20,542 nucleotides of DNA from CAIOYC01 sp964243985 (GTDB lineage: Bacteria; Pseudomonadota; Alphaproteobacteria; Caulobacterales; Caulobacteraceae). Made by a program: the position numbers and the translations under genes. Location: contig CAXTHJ010000052.1 of the NCBI GenBank assembly GCA_964243985.1, forward strand, positions 1 through 20,542. The letters run 5' to 3'. Below the pieces are notes generated by a model that was not told the DNA's origin, did not search any database, and worked only from the letters and a program-made list of their open reading frames with translations. Below, piece after piece: positions 15,655 to 20,542 of the stretch. Position 1 is the first letter of the stretch; every line of letters starts with the position of its first letter.

Positions 15655-16395
15655 TTACCCCGATGCTCGTAGCACGGCCATCAAGGTCGCCCGCGTCTCG
15701 CCATCGGCCACGCCGTCGCAGTTGGATTGACGCCAGTGGCGTTGAAAGGCGACGACGATGTCCTTGGTGTGCGCATCGAACGTGCCCGACGGCGCGCTGT
15801 CGTAGCCGAGGCGGGTGAGGCCGGCCTGTAGGGCGAACACGCCCACGCCCTCGTCGCCTTCCTTCAAGGGATCGCCCGGCGCGGCTTGCGGCGGGACCCA
15901 GATACCGTGGCCGGCCTCGTGCAGCCGCCGCCAGGGGAACAGCTCGCCCGGGTCATCCTTACGGCCGGGCGCGACGTCGGAATGGCCGAGGATGTTCTGA
16001 TCTGGAATGATCCAGCGCACGCGGATGTCGTCCATTAAGGAAATGAGCTTCTCGATCTGACGATCCGGAAACGGGCGATAGCCGAACTTGTGGCCGGGAT
16101 TGACGATCTCTATGCCGATGGAGACGCCGTTGAGATTGCGCTCACCGTTCCAGAACGAGACGCCGGCGTGCCAGGCGCGCCGCTCCTCCGCCACCAGCCG
16201 ATAGACGGTCCCGTCCTCCTCCACCATGTAGTGGGCGGAGACGCGCGGCGGGTTGGGATCACGCAGACGGGCTAGAGCTTCAGAGCCCGTCGGCATTCCG
16301 GTATAGTGCAGGACGAGGATGTGCGGCGGTGCGGTGCGGGCGTCGAAGTTCGGCGACGGCGCGTCGATATCCACAGGCATCGGCGGCCGGTCCAT
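15655..16395 (-). CDS. N-acetylmuramoyl-L-alanine amidase, AmpD-like, with peptidoglycan-binding domain
   Basis: This 246-residue protein combines an Amidase_2 (AmpD/AmiD type) zinc domain with a C-terminal PG-binding_1 domain (about 178-243, LQAGLTRLGYD...FDAHTKDIVVAFQRHW). Probable zinc ligands are His30, His138 and Asp148, with Glu96 and Lys146; the H-x7-K-x-D spacing matches AmpD. It should cut the MurNAc to L-alanine bond in muropeptides. I see no signal peptide or lipobox, so the protein may be cytoplasmic (recycling of anhydro-muropeptides) despite the wall-binding domain. It follows a small membrane protein gene by 26 nt, probably in one operon, and converges on the SDR gene with only 22 nt between stops. 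Confidence 0.92.
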   Translation of the reverse strand: MDRPPMPVDIDAPSPNFDARTAPPHILVLHYTGMPTGSEALARLRDPNPPRVSAHYMVEEDGTVYRLVAEERRAWHAGVSFWNGERNLNGVSIGIEIVNPGHKFGYRPFPDRQIEKLISLMDDIRVRWIIPDQNILGHSDVAPGRKDDPGELFPWRRLHEAGHGIWVPPQAAPGDPLKEGDEGVGVFALQAGLTRLGYDSAPSGTFDAHTKDIVVAFQRHWRQSNCDGVADGETRATLMAVLRASG

Positions 16396-16421
16396 CAGAA
16401 CTCAGAAGAAAACGAAGAAGA

Positions 16422-16736
16422 TTACGGTTGCTGATCCCAGGCGTAGGCGACCCAGGAGTGGCCAACCTTTCGCGCCTCGATCACCTGCTCCGCCGCCGCC
16501 ACGCGGGGCCTGCGGATGCGCCACGCCACCGCCATGAAGGTCAAAGCGGCCGCCGCGAGCACCAGAACGAACGCCAGGGTCGCGGCGAACACCAGAGCGA
16601 GGACCGATCCCAACACCACGGCGCCGAGCGTGGCGAACCCGCCGATGATCCAGGCCATGGCGATCTGCGCAGGGTGGCTTCGGATCGGCGCACGGAAGGC
16701 GGGACCCGCCTCATCCAGCCGCAACTGCGTGACCAT
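16422..16736 (-). CDS. Small two-helix membrane protein, unknown function
   Basis: I do not recognise this 104-residue protein. It has a hydrophilic N-terminus (1-23), two adjoining hydrophobic segments (about 24-48 and 50-72), a basic WRIRRPR after the second, and a short tail ending HSWVAYAWDQQP. The ATG at 16736 has a strong GGGAGGA 5 nt upstream, which supports real expression. It precedes the AmpD-like amidase in a likely two-gene operon and stands 25 nt from a CtrA-type site, so a link to envelope or cell cycle is possible but unproven. Confidence 0.78.
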   Translation of the reverse strand: MVTQLRLDEAGPAFRAPIRSHPAQIAMAWIIGGFATLGAVVLGSVLALVFAATLAFVLVLAAAALTFMAVAWRIRRPRVAAAEQVIEARKVGHSWVAYAWDQQP

Positions 16737-16761
16737 CGCCGTCCTCCCGCGCTTGGGAAAC

Positions 16762-16777
16762 TTAATCAGCCCTTAAC
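16762..16777. promoter_or_regulatory. CtrA-type binding site
   Basis: TTAA (16762-16765), 7 nt, then TTAAC (16773-16777) is a perfect match to the full-length site of the cell cycle regulator CtrA of Caulobacter and relatives. It lies 25 bp before the minus-strand membrane protein-amidase pair and about 200 bp before the plus-strand exported protein. No convincing -10 stands at the right distance on either strand, and its closeness to the minus-strand start would suit repression. In DNA this GC-rich the motif is rarely met by chance. Confidence 0.6.
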
Positions 16778-16851
16778 GCCAATGTCGGTCGCCGGGGATC
16801 AGTCGTCAATGCGCTTTGACGCCCAACTGCAACAATCGGGCCGCAATGGGC

Positions 16852-16859
16852 TTTTTTTT
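16852..16859. other. T8 tract in 240-nt intergenic region
   Basis: The region 16737-16976 between divergent genes holds the CtrA-type site and this run of eight T residues, preceded only by a weak GCC/GGC hairpin. No plus-strand gene ends here that would need a terminator, and no small ORF or RNA is recognisable. Otherwise I see nothing in this stretch. Confidence 0.4.
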
Positions 16860-16976
16860 CACGCAGCCACATCCGCGCCCCAAGCGAGTGCGATTGTCCG
16901 GCGGGTCGGCCTTGCCTAGAAGACACGCGGCTGATGCGATCAACGCCGATAACGGCCCAGCTTTGAAAGAGTTTAC

Positions 16977-17708
16977 ATGGCGCTTGCGCTCCTTTTCGCC
17001 CTGGCCTTGACCGCGGCTGAACCGCCCCAGGCGACCCCTTCCTCCAGTCAATCCGTGACCGTAACCCCAGACTCTGCCAAGGCGGACGCGTCTAGACCTG
17101 ACGGCGCCACCGACAAGGTTCCGACCCGAGAAGAGCTTGAAGACGCGATTCCGGAAGGCGCGCCGAAAGAGGACTACGAGTTCGTCGCCTGGTGCCACGG
17201 CGCTTTGGCCGGGCAGATCGAACTCGATCCCCTGGTGGAAAAGGACATGGACGCCATCGAGGGCAAGGCCAAGTCCGCCAAGCGCCGCGCCGACGACGCC
17301 GAGATCGCCAAGGAGCACAAGCGCTACCTCGCCCTCTATGAGAAGGCGCTTCTGGCGGCGGAAAAAGCCAGCCCCACCGCCATCCACGACAATGGCGTGG
17401 CGGCCGAACTGATCGGCTACAAGATCTGGGGGCCCACCCGGAATAAGGAGCCGGTGTGGCGCATGGTGGACTGGGGCAACTGGGAAGTGCCGCCCCGCTG
17501 CGAGAAGGCCGCCCAGCGCCTGTTCGACCGCGCCAGCCTGCTCGGCTTCGCGCTGAAGTCTGAGGGCGGCGATGCGCCGCCGGCGGCTGCGCCTGCACCC
17601 GCCAAGGATGCGCCGACCGCCGACGCCCCCGATCCCGGCAAAGCCGCACCGCCTGCGGCCGATGCGGGCGCGAAGCCGCAGGATGACGGGCTTAGGGGCT
17701 CGAAGTAA
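16977..17708 (+). CDS. Exported protein of unknown function
   Basis: I do not recognise this 243-residue protein. It opens with a hydrophobic stretch MALALLFALALTAAE that looks like a signal peptide but lacks the usual N-terminal positive charge. No earlier start exists, as a stop lies in frame at 16950. The middle (about 50-195) is charged and helical (EKDMDAIEGKAKSAKRRADDAEIAKEHKRYLALYEKA is partly coiled-coil-like), with two cysteines (73 and 175) that could pair in the periplasm and a tryptophan-rich WGPTRNKEPVWRMVDWGNWEVPP patch. The tail (about 200-240) is Ala/Pro/Asp-rich and disordered. GAAAGAG serves as a possible ribosome binding site. Confidence 0.72.
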   Translation: MALALLFALALTAAEPPQATPSSSQSVTVTPDSAKADASRPDGATDKVPTREELEDAIPEGAPKEDYEFVAWCHGALAGQIELDPLVEKDMDAIEGKAKSAKRRADDAEIAKEHKRYLALYEKALLAAEKASPTAIHDNGVAAELIGYKIWGPTRNKEPVWRMVDWGNWEVPPRCEKAAQRLFDRASLLGFALKSEGGDAPPAAAPAPAKDAPTADAPDPGKAAPPAADAGAKPQDDGLRGSK

Positions 17709-17711
17709 GAA

Positions 17712-17728
17712 GGGAGAACAGGTCTCCC
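17712..17728 (+). terminator. Hairpin after the exported protein gene
   Basis: GGGAGA (17712-17717) and TCTCCC (17723-17728) form a perfect 6-bp stem with a 5-nt loop, 3 nt after the stop codon. There is no T tract, so it may be a weak terminator or mRNA-stabilising stem. It stands between this gene and the aminotransferase gene. Confidence 0.35.
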
Positions 17729-17773
17729 CCACCTTCACTGATGACATCCCTGCCGCATCGCCGTAAGGGTCGC

Positions 17774-17787
17774 GCGCCTTAAGGCGC
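17774..17787. promoter_or_regulatory. 14-bp perfect palindrome before aminotransferase gene
   Basis: GCGCCTTAAGGCGC is a perfect palindrome 18 bp before the aminotransferase start. It could be an operator or fold into a small hairpin that affects translation. A second TTAA at 17791 gives TTAA-N8-TTAA, one base off the CtrA spacing. Function is unknown. Confidence 0.35.
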
Positions 17788-17805
17788 CGCTTAATCGGGA
17801 CCGTC

Positions 17806-19008
17806 ATGTCGATCGAATCCGCCGCCCTTCGGCGCATCAAACCCTCGCCCACCATCGCCATCTCTGCTCAGGCCCGCGCCCTGAAAGCCGCGGGCGTGGA
17901 CGTGATCGGCCTTGCGGCCGGGGAGCCCGATTTCGATACGCCGGACAATATTAAGGACGCCGCCATCAAAGCCATTGAGGACGGGTTGACCAAATACACC
18001 GACCCTGACGGCACCCCGGAGTTGAAGGCCGCCATCTGCGCTAAGTTCAAGCGGGAGAACGGCCTGGATTACAAGCCGAGCCAGGTGCACGTGGCGCCGG
18101 GGGGCAAGCCGGTGATCTACAACGCCCTTCTAGCCACCCTCTCTCCGGGCGATGAAGTGCTGATCCCCGCCCCCTACTGGGTGTCCTATCCCGACATGGC
18201 GCTGCTGGCCGGGGGCGAGCCGGTGATCGTGCCCACCACGGTCAAGGACGGCTTTCGCCTGAAGCCGGAGGCGCTGGAGGCGGCGATCACGCCGAAATCC
18301 AAGTGGCTGATCCTGAACTCCCCCTCCAACCCCACTGGCGCGGCCTATACCGCCGCCGACCTGAAAGCCATCGCCGAGGTGCTGCTGCGCCATCCGCAGA
18401 TATGGGTGCTGACCGACGACATGTACGAGCACCTGCTGTTCGACGGGTTCCAGTTCGCCACGATCGCGCAGGTAGAGCCCAAGCTCTACGACCGCACCCT
18501 GACCATGAACGGCGTCTCCAAAGCCTACGCCATGACCGGCTGGCGCATCGGCTATGCGGCGGGGCCCGAGCCCCTGATCAAGGCCATGGCCAAGGTGATC
18601 AGCCAGACCACCTCCAACCCCTCCTCCATAAGCCAGGCGGCGGCGGTGGAGGCGTTGAACGGCCCACAGGACTTCATCAAAGAGCGCGCGGCGGTGTTCG
18701 AGCAGCGGCGGGACCTTGTGGTCTCCATGCTGAACCAGGCGAGCGGCCTGAACTGCCCCAAACCCGAAGGCGCCTTCTACGTCTACCCGTCCTGCGAGGG
18801 CCTGATCGGCAAGAAGACCGGCGCCGGCAAAGTGATCGAAACGGACGAGGATTTCGCCAAGCAACTGCTCAGCGCCGAGGGCGTGGCGGTGGTGCATGGA
18901 GCGGCGTTTGGTCTTTCGCCCTTCTTCCGCATCTCCTACGCCACCTCCAGCGACGTTCTGGAGGACGCCTGCGCCCGCATTCAGCGCTTCTGCGCCAGCC
19001 TGACCTGA
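17806..19008 (+). CDS. Class I pyridoxal-phosphate aminotransferase (aspartate aminotransferase type)
   Basis: This 400-residue cytosolic enzyme belongs to the fold-type I, subgroup Ib aminotransferases, most like aspartate aminotransferase. Key residues are visible: YTDPDGTPELK (64-74), Trp125 in PAPYWVSYPD, NPTG (175-178), Asp204 and Tyr207 around PLP, the Schiff-base Lys239 in SKAYAMTGWRIGY, and a C-terminal FRISYA arginine for the substrate carboxylate. It should interconvert aspartate and oxaloacetate; alphaproteobacterial members may also use prephenate. The start ATG at 17806 has only a weak GGGA upstream. The transferase gene follows after 10 nt. Confidence 0.92.
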   Translation: MSIESAALRRIKPSPTIAISAQARALKAAGVDVIGLAAGEPDFDTPDNIKDAAIKAIEDGLTKYTDPDGTPELKAAICAKFKRENGLDYKPSQVHVAPGGKPVIYNALLATLSPGDEVLIPAPYWVSYPDMALLAGGEPVIVPTTVKDGFRLKPEALEAAITPKSKWLILNSPSNPTGAAYTAADLKAIAEVLLRHPQIWVLTDDMYEHLLFDGFQFATIAQVEPKLYDRTLTMNGVSKAYAMTGWRIGYAAGPEPLIKAMAKVISQTTSNPSSISQAAAVEALNGPQDFIKERAAVFEQRRDLVVSMLNQASGLNCPKPEGAFYVYPSCEGLIGKKTGAGKVIETDEDFAKQLLSAEGVAVVHGAAFGLSPFFRISYATSSDVLEDACARIQRFCASLT

Positions 19009-19018
19009 TCGGTCGCGC

Positions 19019-20092
19019 GTGACCCTCGCCAGCGCCGGGCTCATGGGGAGCGGCGTCGCGCTGATCGTCGCGGGGAGTGTTTCCGGCGTTGTCTCTTGGT
19101 GCGGCCCGGTGGACCGTCCCCGCGACCGCGGCGCGCACAAGGCGCCCACCCCCACCAGCGGCGGCCTCGGCATTATAGCGGGGTCGAGCCTTGGACTTTT
19201 GACATTCGCGCGCCTCGCCCCGCCCGGCCTCGCAGACCTTGGCGACGTCGCCGCCGCGCTGGGTCTTGCGGCGGCGCTGGGATTGGTGGGCGCGCTGGAC
19301 GATCTTTTCGACCTTGGGGCCAAGATCAAATTCCTGCTGCAGATCGCCCTCGCCCTCGTGTTCGCGATCTTCGTGGCGCGGATCGAGGCGATCCCGATCA
19401 CGTCCGCCGTCAGTCTGCACCTTGGCCCTCTCGTCGGCGCGATGGGGACGGCGCTGTGGCTGCTCGTCGTGATCAACGCGGTCAATTTCATGGACGGCGC
19501 CAACGGCCTCGCCCCGGGTTCGGTGACCATCGCCCTACTCGCCTTGGCTTTTGCGTCCTTCGCGGGCGGCGCCTGGGCGTGCGGCGGCGCGGCGCTGGCG
19601 GCGGCCATGGCGGGCCTCGGCTTTTTGCCCTGGAATTTCCCCAAAGCCAAGCTTTTTCAGGGGGACGCCGGCGCCCTGTTCTCAGGCTTTCTCCTGGCGA
19701 CCCTGGCGGTGATGAGCGCCGGACCAACCGGCGGCGGTGCGGTTTATATCTTCTTCGCACCCCTGGCTTTGCTGCCCTTCCTGGTCGATGTGCTGCTGAC
19801 CCTTCTGGCCCGGACCAGACGTAAAGAGCCCCTGTTCGACGCCCATAAGGACCACCTTTATCAACGCTGGCTGGTGCGACACGGCGGATCGCATCTCGCC
19901 TTGGCGTGGCGGACGTTCGGCATCATGGCGGTGTTCGCGGCGGTCGCCGTGGCGCTCCGCAAAGCAGGCCCGACGCTTCAGTGGCTCGGCTTCATTTGCG
20001 CTGTCTTCATCGCCGTCCTGGCCTGGACGGTGCTGAGCCGGCGCAATCCACTCAGCTCGGCCTCAGGTCGTCCAAGCGCAACCGAAGGCTAG
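19019..20092 (+). CDS. MraY/WecA-family polyprenyl-phosphate sugar-phosphate transferase
   Basis: This 357-residue polytopic membrane protein has the marks of the MraY/WecA (GT4) family: PTPTSGG (43-49), LDD (93-95, the Asp pair), NAVNFMDGANGLA (153-165), FQGDAGALFSG and HKDHLYQR. It should transfer a sugar phosphate from a UDP-sugar to undecaprenyl phosphate at the cytoplasmic membrane, starting a surface glycan. It is not the peptidoglycan MraY, since that gene is in this window and the PIHHHFE motif is missing. The start is GTG at 19019, 10 nt after the aminotransferase stop; an ATG at 19043 is an alternative. The sugar cannot be told. Its TAG shares a CTAG with the converging synthase gene. 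Confidence 0.88.
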   Translation: MTLASAGLMGSGVALIVAGSVSGVVSWCGPVDRPRDRGAHKAPTPTSGGLGIIAGSSLGLLTFARLAPPGLADLGDVAAALGLAAALGLVGALDDLFDLGAKIKFLLQIALALVFAIFVARIEAIPITSAVSLHLGPLVGAMGTALWLLVVINAVNFMDGANGLAPGSVTIALLALAFASFAGGAWACGGAALAAAMAGLGFLPWNFPKAKLFQGDAGALFSGFLLATLAVMSAGPTGGGAVYIFFAPLALLPFLVDVLLTLLARTRRKEPLFDAHKDHLYQRWLVRHGGSHLALAWRTFGIMAVFAAVAVALRKAGPTLQWLGFICAVFIAVLAWTVLSRRNPLSSASGRPSATEG

Positions 20093-20542
20093 GCCGCCCG
20101 GCTGACCGCGAAATCGGCCAGGTCCTTCAAGGCGTCGCACCAAGGGCCGGGCGGAAATTGCGACAGCGCGGCCTTGGCCTCTTCGGCATAATCCTGGGCG
20201 AACTGCAGGGTGCTTTCCACGGCGCCCGCGCCGATCACCAGTTCGCGGGCGCGCTTGAAGTCGCCGTCCGTCTGCTCGCGCCGGTCGATGGTGCGGGTCC
20301 AGAACGCCGCCTCCTTGGGGCTGGTGCGCGCCACCGCCAGGATCAGCGGCAAGGTGGCCTTGCCTTCCCGGAAATCGTCGCCGGCGTCCTTGCCCAGCAT
20401 TTCAGAGGCGCCGCCATAGTCGAGCGCATCGTCCACTAACTGGAACGCCAAACCGAGCTTTTGGCCATATTCGCGCAGGCTGGCGATTTGCGCCAGCGAC
20501 GCCTTGGCCGCCACCGCCCCCGCCTCCGCCGCCGCCGCGCAC
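20089..20542 (-). CDS. Polyprenyl diphosphate synthase, C-terminal part
   Basis: This gene runs off the right edge, so only about the last 150 codons are seen. REYGQKLGLAFQLVDDALDYGG contains the second aspartate-rich motif (DDALDY, DDxxD type) of trans-polyprenyl synthases, followed by the GKDAGDDFREGKATLPLI segment found in octaprenyl/solanesyl (IspB-like) synthases. The product condenses isopentenyl diphosphate into long chains, usually for ubiquinone side chains. A GTG at 20514 is not the start; the frame stays open (AAAAEAGAVAAKASL) to the edge. Confidence 0.9.
   Translation of the reverse strand, partial: CAAAAEAGAVAAKASLAQIASLREYGQKLGLAFQLVDDALDYGGASEMLGKDAGDDFREGKATLPLILAVARTSPKEAAFWTRTIDRREQTDGDFKRARELVIGAGAVESTLQFAQDYAEEAKAALSQFPPGPWCDALKDLADFAVSRAA

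Noticed and set aside
17779..17794. TTAA-N8-TTAA as a second CtrA site
   Set aside because: Spacing is 8 instead of 7 nt and one half is part of a palindrome.
16806..17861. Minus-strand ORF of 351 codons opposite the exported protein gene
   Set aside because: It overlaps the whole plus-strand gene and part of the aminotransferase, with no ribosome binding site or motif. The plus-strand frame has a signal-like start and better composition, though neither has a known family.
18130..19650. Minus-strand ORF of 506 codons opposite the aminotransferase and transferase genes
   Set aside because: It spans two real genes on the other strand and reads as biased Ala/Arg/Gly sequence with no domain.
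1..20542. CRISPR arrays, tRNA or rRNA genes, insertion sequences, prophage or defence genes
   Set aside because: No regular spacer repeats, cloverleaf genes, transposase or integrase motifs were seen. The toxin-antitoxin remnant is the only accessory element.

Overview
The window looks like chromosomal DNA of a GC-rich alphaproteobacterium, most likely of the Caulobacterales (Caulobacter/Phenylobacterium-like). The reasons are the protein sequences, the very high GC content, an FtsW/FtsI/MraZ set of alphaproteobacterial type, and one perfect CtrA-type site (TTAA-N7-TTAAC). The genus is an inference; I could not run a database search.

Left and centre (about 175-14141, minus strand) hold the first two thirds of a division and cell wall (dcw) cluster. 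In transcription order it reads mraZ, rsmH, ftsL, ftsI, murE, murF, mraY, murD, ftsW, murG, murC, then a small GFA/CENP-V-type zinc protein gene. Most junctions overlap by 1, 4 or 8 nt, so translation is probably coupled. The genes cover MurNAc-peptide ligation (MurC, D, E, F), lipid I and lipid II synthesis (MraY, MurG), septal polymerisation (FtsW, FtsI), the divisome scaffold (FtsL), 16S rRNA methylation (RsmH) and the cluster regulator (MraZ). murB, ddl, ftsQ, ftsA and ftsZ are not in the window. After the GFA gene comes a short GC-rich segment with hairpin repeats and a 17-C run.

The cluster is broken once. Between murD and ftsW lies an antisense ParD/ParE-type toxin-antitoxin module (4531-5108, plus strand). 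The antitoxin is intact. The toxin frame has ATT where its start codon should be and an in-frame TAG at codon 27, so it looks dead.

Upstream of mraZ (14142-14376) is a regulatory region with TGGG boxes at 10-bp spacing, the expected MraZ operator. Next comes rnpB (RNase P RNA, minus strand, about 14377-14790), with a perfect 13-bp P1 helix and a plausible promoter.

The right part (14895-20542) holds a short-chain dehydrogenase (+); a minus-strand pair of a two-helix membrane protein and an AmpD-like amidase with a peptidoglycan-binding domain, preceded by the CtrA-type site; an unrecognised exported protein (+); a class I aminotransferase (+); a MraY/WecA-family sugar-phosphate transferase (+); and, converging on it with a shared CTAG stop, the C-terminal part of a polyprenyl diphosphate synthase (-). 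Several of these also fit envelope biogenesis: a lipid-carrier-using transferase, a synthase of the polyprenyl chain family, and a muropeptide amidase.

I found no clear, wholly new system. The most notable points are the decayed antisense toxin-antitoxin module inside an essential operon, the CtrA-type site before the amidase pair, and the GFA gene coupled to murC.
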